This document shows positions 61,647-64,000 of a stretch of 64,000 nucleotides of DNA, piece by piece (position 1 is the stretch's first letter; every line of letters starts with the position of its first letter). The DNA is taken from NCBI RefSeq assembly GCF_000699445.3, contig NC_067200.1, positions 12,857,256 through 12,921,255 on the forward strand. The letters are read 5' to 3'. Source of the stretch: Schistosoma haematobium (Eukaryota; Platyhelminthes; Trematoda; Strigeidida; Schistosomatidae). The notes under the pieces were generated by a model. The model was given only the letters and a program-made list of their open reading frames with translations, did no database searches and was not told where the DNA came from. The translations under genes and the position numbers were made by a program.

Positions 61647-62954
61647 CAGCACAAAGTATTTCAGCGCGTTTCCGTTTCCTATTTCTTGATCGATCATTGC
61701 GATAAATATTGAGTGATCACAAGCTAGATATCAACATTTCAGAAGTCGATAGCTGAATAACATTCATTCTTTTCAATGTGTATTGCTAGCCATCATGATG
61801 TCTCCGATTGTACATTTTTGTAACTTGTACAGATAAAGGTCATAAACTTTTCACAAACGCACCTGAATAGGTTATGCAATTAATCGACATAACGTTGTGT
61901 TAAAACAAACAAGAAGACAGATGACTTGTTGAAATATCTAGGCGGCAGGAACAGGTAGACCAGATATTCTAATATAAACTTGTAACAAAATAGCTTTACC
62001 GAGGCAGACCACACAGAATTCAAACATACCAACTGAAACCGATAAAATTTCAGTCGAAAACATCAACGTCAAGATAATTTAAACACTTTCTAAGTTCAGT
62101 GATAATATCAAACAATTATTCAGTATTTCTTGATTTCCAGTCATTATGTAGGTGAAATCTGCCTGTGATGTGAAGTGTCTCTATTAGGTGAACAACTTCT
62201 ACAAAACGCCTTTTCAACAACATTGATACACCGAAATCGCAAATCGATCTAAGCAAGATCATCATTGGAAACCTGAAAGCACTGAACGATCGTTTCATCC
62301 TAGTATGAAATTCCTAGATAGTGTGCATCAGTGGTCCTGCAAGCGAGAATAAAATCCAGAAACTTTAGTCTCGTGAGCGAACGTTTAACCCACAAACCAC
62401 TGAGTTGGCATTCAATGATGTTAGCGTCTAACTTCAACCAATCCACGATATTGCACGACCATCTTACATTATCTTCGGTGGGTCACTGCCCCAAACCCGA
62501 CACGGTCGAACTCTACAAGTCACGGCTTCTCTCAAAAAATTCGGAAATCTGCTCTGAAAGCCAGTCACTATAGAGCACATGAATTCAATGATATTCGATA
62601 ATCACCACGACCCATTACTGACAATTCTGAAACGTTTTGAAAATATCAGAAAAAGAAATGAACAAACTACAAAACAAAAATTAAAAGATTGAATGAACTA
62701 ACATCATTACCTACCTGATACATTTGATAATTTATCTGGAGCTATTTTAACGTGATTCACACCACCACTACGATGACCATAATGCTGTTGTTCATCAGAA
62801 TGTTTGTTATCTGATTTGTGATGAGATTGTGGATGATGTTGAACATATTGTTGTTGTTGTTGTGGTTGTATGTGTATTTGTTGACTAAGACTCTGTCTAC
62901 TTTGTGCACGTGAAAATAATGGTGATGATGGCATAATTGTGAAATCCGGTTCAA
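18806..62954 (-). CDS. Ankyrin: ZU5-ZU5-UPA-death domain-tail portion (16 exons; ankyrin repeats outside window)
   Basis: Ankyrins are membrane-skeleton adaptors. The repeat region binds membrane proteins, the first ZU5 domain binds spectrin, and UPA and the death domain follow. Sixteen GT-AG exons join in frame: 3938 nt, about 1311 residues from an incoming split codon to TAG at 18806. In this partial product, residues 1-205 are a low-complexity linker. Residues about 206-402 form the first ZU5 ([52 protein letters not shown]). Residues about 403-566 form the second ZU5 ([26 protein letters not shown]). UPA runs to about 700, a death domain covers about 755-904 with an insertion, and then comes an acidic Gln/Ser-rich tail. 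The 24 ankyrin repeats and the start must lie beyond 64000. The phases close at all 15 junctions. Confidence 0.96.
19305..19590 (+). repeat. R1 (Smα-like) SINE copy preceded by an R1 tail
   Basis: An R1 tail motif (TCAATTGCAGTCCATGACATC) is followed by a full R1: A-box-like CAGTAGCTAAGTGAATAATG, B-box GTTCGAGTTC (19478-19487), then CTGACAAGTCCCAAATAGG and GTC before CTGGATTCC. The core carries two changes (GA to AA after CTGAC; GAAA replaced by AAGA). Confidence 0.75.
20085..20225 (+). repeat. R2 SINE fragment, decayed
   Basis: CCTGAGCTCGATGTC ... ACTCCCTAGTTTTCAG follows the R2 order from the B-box to the 3' end with many substitutions. Confidence 0.4.
20498..20651 (+). other. orphan exon-like open segment
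   Basis: Preceded by a pyrimidine-rich acceptor (TTTTTTCATCACAG) and followed by a donor GTGAGT. Open throughout: [20 protein letters not shown], then [20 protein letters not shown] and ELLPEE, leaving one base. Codon choice looks like that of neighbouring exons. It is antisense to the ankyrin gene, within its last intron. No partner exon or family was recognised. It could be an exon of an overlapping gene, a captured fragment or chance. Confidence 0.35.
20752..21009 (-). CDS. Ankyrin exon 15 (C-terminal tail)
   Basis: The acceptor is GTATATTTAG and the donor GTAAGT. G plus AA gives Glu, then [20 protein letters not shown], a Thr/Asn-rich stretch, and [16 protein letters not shown], ending SSHE plus one G. 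It is acidic and has no known fold. Confidence 0.88.
21740..22170. repeat. R2 inverted pair (near full length, head-to-head)
   Basis: The minus-strand copy at 21740-21960 (hammerhead arm complement, tRNA-like part, TTAGTATTAATATCACGTG) meets a plus-strand copy at 21950-22170 (GAAGACAATGGAAGATGG, GATTGACTGAACCTAGACAT, GGTCTAGAGGTT, B-box GGGTTTAATTC). Both ribozyme cores are degraded. Confidence 0.75.
22430..22715 (+). repeat. R2 SINE copy
   Basis: GATCAGTGGAGTTTAACTATG head, TCAGGTGTGAGACAGCTACC, TTGGATGCTGACTCAGTAGG (A-box area), GAGTTTGGTCCC (degraded B-box), GTCCATTACTTTCCAGTTTTC tail. Confidence 0.65.
22839..23511 (-). CDS. Ankyrin exon 14 (long acidic C-terminal tail)
   Basis: The largest exon (673 nt). 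The acceptor is CTTTTTCAG and the donor GTGAGA. It begins [17 protein letters not shown] and is rich in Asp, Glu, Ser and Gln ([31 protein letters not shown]). No domain is recognised; it is probably the disordered regulatory tail. It ends HHR plus one G. Confidence 0.92.
23625..24998. other. ankyrin intron, no gene recognised
   Basis: AT-rich. The stretch from about 24180 to 24780 is less AT-rich and contains a degenerate R3-head-like motif (TTGATCAATGTCAGGTTTGT, near 24697). Nothing else was recognised. Confidence 0.5.
24999..25102 (-). CDS. Ankyrin exon 13 (death domain C-terminus)
   Basis: The acceptor is ACAAAAAAAG and the donor GTGAAT. A split Gly is followed by [34 protein letters not shown], ending on a codon boundary. 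L-xIGREDV corresponds to the last helices of ankyrin death domains. It contains no internal Met-initiated open frame and is placed by homology and phase. Confidence 0.92.
25735..25835 (+). pseudogene. SR2/RTE-type LINE 3'-end fragment
   Basis: AACTGGAAGGGATTACCCAG, then GTTGGATGGAGAGTGATG, TGGGCGGTCTATGCTCC and ACAGGCGTAAGTAA match the end of the longer SR2-like copy at 29.4 kb. The peptide has the VGW-LVGGLCS-GNRR pattern of schistosome RTE elements. Antisense to ankyrin. Confidence 0.7.
26817..27023 (+). other. unidentified 68-codon open frame
   Basis: Open between stops: [60 protein letters not shown] and HRIEEL to TGA. Lower AT content and a coding-like composition set it apart from the surrounding intron, but there is no Met start and no family was recognised. 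It could be a relic of a mobile-element protein. Antisense to ankyrin. Confidence 0.35.
27240..27425 (-). repeat. R2 SINE copy, decayed
   Basis: Minus-strand copy with the complement of the hammerhead arm (GATCGTTGTTTCGTTCTAGT), CGCAGTGAGTATCCACGAGC and a degraded tRNA-like section. Confidence 0.55.
27571..27604. repeat. (ATT)n microsatellite near an ankyrin donor site
   Basis: About eleven ATT units begin roughly a dozen bases after the exon 12 donor on the minus strand. Confidence 0.9.
27617..27967 (-). CDS. Ankyrin exon 12 (death domain with insertion)
   Basis: The acceptor is TTTCAATTAG and the donor GTATGA. It reads [33 protein letters not shown], a roughly 60-residue stretch including [14 protein letters not shown], and then [20 protein letters not shown]. 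Helices 1-2 (IGSDWPKL) and the W-R--NG-SAT block match ankyrin death domains, but the spacing between them is far longer than usual. An (AAT)n tract follows just after the donor. Confidence 0.93.
28105..28200 (-). repeat. R3 SINE-like fragment
   Basis: Minus strand: B-box-like TTTCAATCCCAC, AGGAGCATTAATCCTCTCAA and GATTGTAGG, matching the R3 upstream part. It is cut before the ribozyme. Confidence 0.5.
28230..29440 (+). pseudogene. SR2/RTE-type reverse transcriptase, internally deleted and frame-broken
   Basis: Plus-strand peptide pieces in the order expected for schistosome RTE (SR2-like) elements: [37 protein letters not shown] gap follows where the catalytic core should be, then [76 protein letters not shown] and [10 protein letters not shown]. 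The end is preserved as DNA (GATCAGCGGCCTATGCTCC ... GTAAGTAGGTAAG). The usual FADD box is replaced by FVNC. Several stops and frameshifts make it dead. It lies in an ankyrin intron, antisense. Confidence 0.85.
29805..29885 (+). repeat. R1 (Smα-like) fragment
   Basis: Short decayed piece: ATAATGTGAACAATACCAG, ACAGGTAGATCCATTGGAT and AAGTCCCGAATTCTACTG, in R1 order, with the ribozyme middle deleted. Confidence 0.5.
29958..30267 (-). CDS. Ankyrin exon 11 (end of UPA and linker)
   Basis: The acceptor is TATTCATAG and the donor GTAAGT. It starts [20 protein letters not shown], includes CTLEIRL, then an Asn-rich linker ending GGNLAS and one base. It joins UPA to the death domain. Most of the second half is lineage-specific and not recognised. 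Confidence 0.9.
30745..31055 (+). repeat. R2 SINE copy with good Pol III boxes
   Basis: GTGGAGTTCAACCGGGTCTG head, GTTGAAGTAAGACATTAACA, A-box-like TGGTCTAGAGG, B-box GGTTCGAATC (30902-30911), hammerhead (30935-30980) and tail TCTAGCTTCAATTGACTCAT. It is one of the better preserved R2 copies. Confidence 0.82.
30935..30980 (+). ncRNA. hammerhead ribozyme motif (R2), core intact
   Basis: CTGAGGA at 30941-30947, GAAA at 30963-30967, GTC ending at 30974. Stem I CATTG/CAGTG has one G-U pair. Stem II GTCC/AGAT has one mismatch and one wobble, so folding is weaker than in the 60.7 kb copy. Confidence 0.6.
31375..31565 (-). repeat. R1 (Smα-like) SINE copy, inverted half of a head-to-head pair
   Basis: Minus strand: CAGTAGCTAACTGGTAAC (A-box), CATTTGAAGCGAACGATACT, GTGAACATCAACTCTGGGAT, CTGACGAGTCCGGAATAAAA and GTC before TTGGATTCC. 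CTGACGA is intact, but GAAA is preceded by a wrong base and stem II is broken. Confidence 0.75.
31585..32290 (+). repeat. R1 (Smα-like) SINE copy split by an LTR insertion
   Basis: The left half 31585-31647 (TACTCAGTAGCTAATTAGAT, GACGCGTTGGTGTTTGAAGC) and the right half 32173-32290 (GGTTCGAGTC B-box, CCCAGATGACGAGTTC, GTGTGTC before GTGGATTC) rejoin as one R1 copy once 31648-32172 is removed. With the minus-strand R1 immediately left it forms a head-to-head pair. Confidence 0.8.
31648..32172. mobile_element. solo LTR-like element (525 bp) nested in an R1 SINE
   Basis: It starts TGTTATGACTTTATG like the LTR at 3955 and ends GGATATAACA. Flanks are GCGGG (31643-31647) and GAGGG (32173-32177), a 5-bp duplication with one mismatch. 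It shares CAAACCAATGACG and the AT-rich right half with the copy at 9.4 kb. No internal genes. Confidence 0.75.
32800..33000 (-). repeat. R2 SINE copy
   Basis: Minus strand: AATCGTGGATTGATTGAAG head side, tRNA-like part with GGTTCCTGGGTTCGATCCC, then a truncated hammerhead in which CTGAGGAGTCC is lost between TAGGACGAAACGG and the tRNA part. Confidence 0.65.
33001..34435. other. ankyrin intron, no gene recognised
   Basis: AT-rich and without recognisable repeats up to about 34000. 34000-34400 is of more mixed composition and may be an unrecognised transposon remnant. Confidence 0.5.
34440..34740 (+). repeat. R2 SINE copy
   Basis: GATCAGTGGAGTTCAACTC head, AATAGATGATGGTTGCGCAA, ATCCCGACTCAGTGGTCTAG (A-box), GTTTCGACCGCC (degraded B-box) and a damaged hammerhead. 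A 158-codon open frame begins inside it and is chimeric. Confidence 0.65.
35050..35425 (+). pseudogene. SR2/RTE-type LINE 3'-end fragment with TAAG tail
   Basis: Matches the last part of the copy at 28.2-29.4 kb (TACTGTGAAAGAGAACAAAC, GAGGAAATTAGGAATAGACG, AGGACATACATTGTG, GAGCGGCCTATGCACC) and ends in a TAAG-repeat tail at about 35395-35425. Frameshifted. Antisense to ankyrin. Confidence 0.8.
35593..35841 (-). CDS. Ankyrin exon 10 (UPA domain)
   Basis: The acceptor is TTCTATGAAG and the donor GTAAGT. It is 83 whole codons: [53 protein letters not shown] and MREPRQPIR. The GNLLPV and [14 protein letters not shown] motifs identify the UPA domain. Confidence 0.96.
36945..37040 (+). repeat. R3 SINE-like fragment, decayed
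   Basis: CAGTTACACTTTGCTGACAAG ribozyme remnant, TTGCATAAAACTTACATTCA and AAGGTTTATTGATGATTATC, corresponding to R3 from the hammerhead to the tail. Core bases are lost. Confidence 0.5.
38270..38410. repeat. R1 fragments in inverted arrangement
   Basis: The minus-strand piece at 38270-38350 has CTGACGAGTCCAGAAACAGG and ATCCTGGATTCC (GAAAC lost). It is followed by a plus-strand R1 end (TAGATTCTACCGATAGCCATC) at about 38360-38395. Confidence 0.55.
38750..38875 (-). repeat. R2 SINE fragment
   Basis: TGCATCCACGAC side of the ribozyme, CTACGGACTTTCGGGTC (tRNA-like) and ACCATTAGACCGCTGATTTG, in minus-strand R2 order. It ends close to the ankyrin exon 9 donor. Confidence 0.55.
38926..39100 (-). 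CDS. Ankyrin exon 9 (second ZU5 / UPA boundary)
   Basis: The acceptor is TTGATTTCAG and the donor GTTAGT. AG plus A gives Arg, then [35 protein letters not shown] and [13 protein letters not shown], ending on a codon boundary. Confidence 0.97.
39555..40010. repeat. R2 inverted composite
   Basis: A truncated minus-strand R2 (39580-39665) is bracketed by short inverted arms (GTCAGAATGGGGTTGTGCG at about 39558-39576 and its complement at about 39670-39688). A full plus-strand R2 follows (39755-40010) with CTGGGTTCGATTCTCGC B-box and a hammerhead. Confidence 0.75.
39925..39972 (+). ncRNA. hammerhead ribozyme motif (R2), one core mutation
   Basis: CTGGCGA at 39933-39939 (A6 to G), GAAA at 39955-39958, GTC ending at 39966. 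Stem II GTCC/GGAC is perfect and stem I is nearly perfect. The A6 change is expected to abolish cleavage. Confidence 0.6.
40572..40888 (-). CDS. Ankyrin exon 8 (second ZU5 domain)
   Basis: The acceptor is AAATTTTAG and the donor GTAGGA. It reads [58 protein letters not shown] and [10 protein letters not shown], with AG left over. The [11 protein letters not shown] motif is typical of ankyrin. The frame is fully open on the minus strand. A 67-codon plus-strand frame here is only its shadow. Confidence 0.96.
40889..42148. other. ankyrin intron, no feature recognised
   Basis: AT-rich intron between exons 7 and 8. No repeat family member recognised. Confidence 0.55.
42149..42363 (-). CDS. Ankyrin exon 7 (end of first ZU5 domain)
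   Basis: The acceptor is TTTAAACAG and the donor GTACGT. G plus AT makes Asp, then [53 protein letters not shown] and KRIRVGLQ, ending on a codon boundary. Confidence 0.96.
42364..43432. other. ankyrin intron, no feature recognised
   Basis: Intron between exons 6 and 7. 42540-43000 is less AT-rich, with a few phrases reminiscent of repeat DNA, but no family could be assigned. Confidence 0.5.
43433..43623 (-). CDS. Ankyrin exon 6 (first ZU5 domain)
   Basis: The acceptor is CCCATATAG and the donor GTAAGT. It reads [39 protein letters not shown] and IWREH. The IPHFAxLRGxxRELxVLRS stretch is a hallmark of ankyrin ZU5. It ends with one G. Confidence 0.97.
43740..44255. repeat. R2 inverted pair (full length, head-to-head)
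   Basis: The minus-strand R2 at 43740-43990 (AATCATTGAAAACCTGGAAG, tRNA-like GAATCAAACCTATGACC, ACCACTGAGCCGACATCC, TTCCATTGTCTTCAATGGG) meets a plus-strand R2 at 44005-44255 (GATGGAAGATGTTCACGC, CTAGCTCAGTGTTCC, GGTTTGATTCAC). Both keep tRNA-like and 3' parts, so it is a true inverted dimer. It fills the intron between exons 5 and 6. Confidence 0.8.
44398..44583 (-). CDS. Ankyrin exon 5 (start of first ZU5 domain)
   Basis: The acceptor is CCTCATGTAG and the donor GTAAAT. It encodes [19 protein letters not shown], then [18 protein letters not shown] and LNDCEGLAC. This is the invariant opening of the ankyrin spectrin-binding ZU5 domain. The 12.4 kb intron upstream is the largest in the window. 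Confidence 0.96.
44815..44905 (-). repeat. R1 (Smα-like) fragment
   Basis: Minus strand: ATCAGTACTGGGATGCATTT, CTGATGAGTTCAAAATAATG, TCCCGTC and CCACTGCTAGCT. CTGATGA is intact but GAAA has become AAAA and stem II is lost. Confidence 0.6.
44906..47455. other. left part of the 12.4 kb ankyrin intron, no gene recognised
   Basis: AT-rich; open frames of 82-87 codons near 45.3 and 46.4 kb have no recognisable domain and low-complexity composition. One SR2-like 3' remnant lies near 46.05 kb. Confidence 0.55.
46025..46090 (+). pseudogene. SR2/RTE-type LINE 3'-end remnant, decayed
   Basis: GGTGGGCTGCCTATGCTTCT and CACGCGTACGTAAGC correspond to the terminal GGCGGCCTATGCTCC ... GGCGTAAGTAAG of the better copies. 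Plus strand, antisense to ankyrin. Confidence 0.5.
47489..47533 (-). ncRNA. hammerhead ribozyme motif (R2), GTT cleavage triplet
   Basis: Minus strand: CTGAGGA (47527-47521), GAAA (47506-47503), GTT ending at 47495. Stem I GCACTG/CAGTGC is perfect. Stem II ATCC/GGAT is perfect around CATAATA. GUU is a permitted NUH triplet but usually slower than GUC. Confidence 0.7.
47706..47753 (+). ncRNA. hammerhead ribozyme motif (R2), core intact
   Basis: CTGAGGA at 47714-47720, GAAA at 47736-47739, GTC ending at 47747. Stem I GCACTG/CAGTGC is perfect. Stem II ATCTC/GGGTT has one T-T mismatch. Stem III is ACGGCCGT. Confidence 0.7.
48060..48245 (+). repeat. R1 (Smα-like) SINE copy
   Basis: CAAGTTAGGGACTATATG head, CAGTAGCTTGGTGAATAATG (A-box), GGTACTGGTTTATATTTTC (degraded B-box), GCTGACAAATCACAAATTG (degraded hammerhead). 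Confidence 0.65.
48500..48665 (-). repeat. R2 SINE fragment, decayed
   Basis: Minus strand: GCTGATGAGTATCATACT, AAATGAAATAGTTTTTCAG. Degenerate hammerhead arm and 3' side of R2; the tRNA part is not recognisable. Confidence 0.4.
49390..49548 (-). repeat. R2 SINE fragment
   Basis: Minus strand: TGGTTTAGAGGTTAAGTG (A-box), GGTTTCGATCCC (B-box-like) and a damaged ribozyme ending in ACAACCATC. Confidence 0.55.
51315..51396 (+). other. orphan signal-peptide-like exon
   Basis: An ATG opens 27 codons: [20 protein letters not shown], then TFITSAE, leaving one base before GTTAGC. A charged start, a 15-residue hydrophobic core and small residues at the end make a textbook secretory signal. First exons like this occur in schistosome micro-exon genes and other secreted proteins. 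No downstream partner exon was found, and there is no clear TATA box. It lies inside the inverted-repeat element, in the 12.4 kb ankyrin intron, on the opposite strand. Confidence 0.3.
51628..51650. repeat. (GAAA)n microsatellite
   Basis: Six GAAA units, with a strong donor-like CAGGTAAGT 30 bases downstream. Confidence 0.85.
51720..52200. repeat. possible dispersed repeat, unclassified
   Basis: Composition changes from the flanking AT-rich intron. CATCGATCCACAAAGTTATTG recalls a motif near 21120 (CATCAATCCATAAAGTCACT). It is not assignable to a family by eye. Confidence 0.3.
53433..53667. mobile_element. small fold-back insertion with ATTATCAAGGTG direct repeats
   Basis: A 12-base repeat flanks it (53421-53432 and 53656-53667). 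Inside, arms 53470-53548 and 53581-53658 are inverted copies around a 32-base loop. The uninterrupted left arm of the larger element lacks it, which shows it is an insertion. Confidence 0.65.
54605..54800 (+). repeat. R2 SINE copy, decayed
   Basis: ATGGAATTCAACTGTATCTG head, GAGACTAGAAGACGGTCGTG, GTGAATTGAATGAAATTA and later degraded tRNA/ribozyme parts. Confidence 0.5.
55390..55397 (+). promoter_or_regulatory. TATA-box-like element
   Basis: TATAAATT 39 bases before the ATG exon at 55436, with a less AT-rich GCAGCGCGTCCAC stretch between. Confidence 0.35.
55436..55517 (+). other. candidate first coding exon of a nested gene
   Basis: ATG opens 27 codons ([20 protein letters not shown], then NYNNKPL) and leaves one G before the strong donor GTAAGC. 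A TATA-like box lies at an appropriate distance upstream. It is on the strand opposite ankyrin inside its 12.4 kb intron. No signal peptide, no domain and no downstream exon were recognised. TTTCTTTAG just upstream could instead be an acceptor, making this an internal exon. Confidence 0.3.
55820..55985 (+). repeat. R1 (Smα-like) SINE copy
   Basis: A-box TAGCTCAATGG (55830-55840), GAAACGTACTGGGTCTAAGTC (B-box degraded at two bases), CATCCAGCTGACGAATACCG and GATATCCTGCATTCC. CTGACGA is intact; stem II and GAAA are damaged. Confidence 0.7.
55986..57030. other. ankyrin intron, no gene recognised
   Basis: No known repeat recognised. The 60-codon frame at 56080-56262 is not supported. Confidence 0.5.
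57031..57171 (-). CDS. Ankyrin exon 4 (no internal start; easily missed)
   Basis: The acceptor is CTTTCACAG and the donor GTGAGC. The T completes Gly, followed by [29 protein letters not shown] and SFLYPIVRE, leaving CG. The exon is open throughout (141 nt). The CG joins the C of the next exon to give Arg directly before [12 protein letters not shown], as expected at the ZU5 boundary. Confidence 0.88.
57731..57879 (-). CDS. Ankyrin exon 3
   Basis: The acceptor is CCAATTCAG and the donor GTGAGT. It reads [18 protein letters not shown], then [18 protein letters not shown] and PRRPIAS, with two bases (GG) left. It lies between the repeat domain and the first ZU5. The flanking phases match. Confidence 0.9.
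57880..60125. other. ankyrin intron
   Basis: AT-rich. A decayed R2-like piece may lie at about 59330-59465 (GGTTCCAGATCTGATTCTCG, TCGCGGATGAACACTATTAA). Nothing else was recognised. Confidence 0.45.
60126..60211 (-). CDS. Ankyrin exon 2
   Basis: The acceptor is TCTACTCAG and the donor GTAAGA. A G carried from the previous exon plus GT gives Gly, followed by [20 protein letters not shown] and NYGTR, ending on a codon boundary. It is a small linker exon of 86 nt, supported mainly by exact phase agreement with both neighbours. Confidence 0.85.
60635..60965 (-). repeat. R2 SINE copy, best preserved
   Basis: Minus strand: AGTGGAGTTCAACCAGGTCT, GTTGAAGTTAGACATTAACA, GTGCCGGCTCAGTGGTCTCG (A-box), TCCTGGGTTCGAATCCCGC (perfect B-box), hammerhead with full core, then CCATGGTGGTCTAGCTTC. 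Several overlapping short frames on both strands here are spurious. Confidence 0.88.
60687..60734 (-). ncRNA. hammerhead ribozyme motif (R2), core and stem II intact
   Basis: Minus strand: CTGAGGA (60726-60720), GAAA (60704-60701), GTC ending at 60693. Stem II GTCC/GGAC is perfect around CATATTA. Stem III is ACGGCCGT. Stem I GTACTG/CACTGC has one mismatch and one wobble. Confidence 0.75.
60987..61087. repeat. perfect palindrome, 44-bp arms, 13-bp loop
   Basis: Arms 60987-61030 and 61044-61087 are exact inverted copies (TATCAGAATGGGTTTTGTGG at the outer left). The loop GAAATCATGAGCC and the flanking sequence are the R2 3' terminus, which also occurs just left at about 60640-60655. Confidence 0.95.
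61475..61560 (-). repeat. R1 (Smα-like) fragment
   Basis: Minus strand: AGGTATATCTAACTGATGAG, TCCCAAATAAGACTGAACAA, GTATCCTGAATCCCACTACT. CTGATGA is intact; GAAA has become TGAACA. Confidence 0.65.
61583..61643. repeat. (TA)n microsatellite, about 60 bp
   Basis: Uninterrupted TA dinucleotides, the longest simple repeat in the window. Confidence 0.97.
62235..62580 (-). repeat. R2 SINE copy
   Basis: Minus strand: GACTTGTAGAGTTCGACCGT head, GGTTGAAGTTAGACGCTAAC, AACTCAGTGGTTTGTGGGTT (A-box), degraded B-box, ribozyme arm TAGGATGAAACGATCGTTC. CTGAGGAG is replaced by TATCTAGGAATTT, so the core is dead. Confidence 0.75.
62715..62954 (-). CDS. Ankyrin exon 1 of window (Gln/His-rich linker)
   Basis: Read on the minus strand, the acceptor is CTACTTTAG and the donor GTAGGT. 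It begins with two bases of a split codon, then [18 protein letters not shown], a Gln/His-rich run (five Q, then HHPQSHH) and [11 protein letters not shown], leaving one G. It is low-complexity and probably disordered. The incoming phase shows that a further upstream exon exists outside the window. Confidence 0.85.
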
Positions 62955-63309
62955 CTAAAGTAGAAAAATCAATAAATATTCCAGCAACTGTAGTATACAG
63001 AAGTAAATAAGGCGAGTTGAAGTGAAAAATCAGAGTATAATACATACAAAAGTAACTACGACTGCCACTACTACTACTACCAATACAAATACTAATACAT
63101 TGCCTAGAATAACACTACACTAAGACGACTAGATAAGTAGCAATGTTTCTTATAACTATGATGATAGACAACGTGAATGGTGTTTATTACGTTATTGAGC
63201 ACTGTTTTTCAATCAGGTCTGTTGATAAAACGCACTGGTACACTCTAACAAGTAGGCAAATAAGTTTATAAATTGTAAATTGTTCATAATTATAGTGAAT
63301 TGGTGAAAA

Positions 63310-63405
63310 GTTTAGTATAGGATTCCTCAGAAGTGCAGATCCACGACCCAAGCACTGGTCGAACCCACAATTTTGAAACCATATGATGAGTGTTCCTTAT
63401 TTATC
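63310..63405 (-). repeat. R2 SINE fragment, decayed
   Basis: Minus strand: GGGTCGTGGATCTGCACTTC, TGAGGAATCCTATACTAAAC. Ribozyme 5' arm region with the 3' arm lost. Confidence 0.5.
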
Positions 63406-63949
63406 AATTATAATTTCATTAATCATTGAATTCAAAAGTATCATATTCTAAATACAATATTCCTTAAAACAAAACTGTCCAACTATAACAAATTAACTTT
63501 TCATATTCAATCTTTATAAGGAATCGTTACCCCTTCTCATCAGACGCACATCGAGAAATCATTATTATTACTGCATTTCTCCCTATACTTATGTCTCATA
63601 TACTCATTATTTTATTCACAATTGCTCGTGATATGACTTCATTTATTTCGCACCTCTATTACCTTTAATTACCTATAATTAATGTAACACAAACATTTTA
63701 TTCATCTTACTACATTCACGTTATAATTCGTTACTAACTTATTATGTCTACTGTTATTATTCGTATTACGTAATCTAATATTATAATCTTTCTATTACGT
63801 CATCTTAGTTATTCCTTGTTCACATTTCCTCACGGAATTAGTACTTTAACAAAAATATTTTCATATATATATACGATAGTACAGCTTGATAACAAATTCA
63901 TTGAAAAGAGATCCCTTCTCTGGACTTCATATTTCTAATCTTTAAATAA

Positions 63950-64000
63950 CTGATCATTCAGTAGTAATCAATGTCATGCTTGTTTATTCCTTCAGTTTTT
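63950..64000 (+). repeat. R3 SINE-like head, cut by window end
   Basis: TGATCATTCAGTAGTAATCAATGTCATGCTTG matches the start of the R3 copy at 2995 in both sequence and order. Confidence 0.55.

Larger units (their letters stand above)
62955..64000. other. ankyrin intron (right end of window)
   Basis: AT-rich intron leading to the next ankyrin exon outside the window. No exon encoding ankyrin repeats was found. It contains an R2 fragment near 63.35 kb and an R3 head at the very end. Confidence 0.6.

Overview
The window looks like genomic DNA of a blood fluke (Schistosoma; species not resolved). It is AT-rich and intron-rich, short coding exons are separated by kilobase introns, and it is crowded with SINE-like repeats that carry both RNA polymerase III boxes and hammerhead ribozyme cores, as in the known Smα family of schistosomes. 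RTE/SR2-type and other retroelement relics are also present. No bacterial genes, CRISPR arrays or complete viral genes were seen.

Two convergent protein-coding genes account for nearly all recognisable coding sequence. (1) On the + strand, 1491-12518, are the last six coding exons of ATP-dependent 6-phosphofructokinase, encoding the C-terminal catalytic-like half (375 residues). Its 5' exons lie left of the window. (2) On the - strand, 62954 down to 18806, are sixteen exons of an ankyrin: an N-terminal linker, the ZU5-ZU5-UPA block, a death domain with a large insertion, and a long acidic, Gln-rich tail ending at a stop. The ankyrin-repeat exons must lie right of the window. Every junction in both models was checked by hand for GT/AG and for codon phase, and all of them close. 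The two genes end tail-to-tail about 6.3 kb apart.

Layout. 1-12.5 kb: PFK exons, with introns filled by SINEs, two LTR-like copies and a Penelope-like endonuclease relic flanked by inverted arms. 12.5-18.8 kb: intergenic, with the PFK 3' region, a solo LTR with target duplication, a broken non-LTR reverse transcriptase and microsatellites. 18.8-44.6 kb: ankyrin C-terminal half, with introns holding SR2-type fragments (all antisense to ankyrin), R1/R2 SINEs and an LTR inserted inside an R1 SINE. 44.6-57.0 kb: one 12.4 kb ankyrin intron with an inverted-repeat element near 50-54 kb and two orphan exon-like segments on the + strand (signal-peptide-like at 51315; TATA box plus ATG exon at 55436). 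57.0-64.0 kb: ankyrin 5' exons of this window, a near-intact R2 ribozyme, a 44-bp-arm palindrome and a long (TA)n tract.

Repeat names R1, R2 and R3 are local labels. R1 resembles Smα (tRNA-like head, hammerhead, long tail). R2 is the commonest (about 20 copies, roughly 400 bp, tRNA-like centre plus hammerhead). R3 carries a third hammerhead. Several R2/R3 copies keep all the conserved ribozyme core bases, and R2 repeatedly occurs as head-to-head inverted pairs. These are the most unusual features here.
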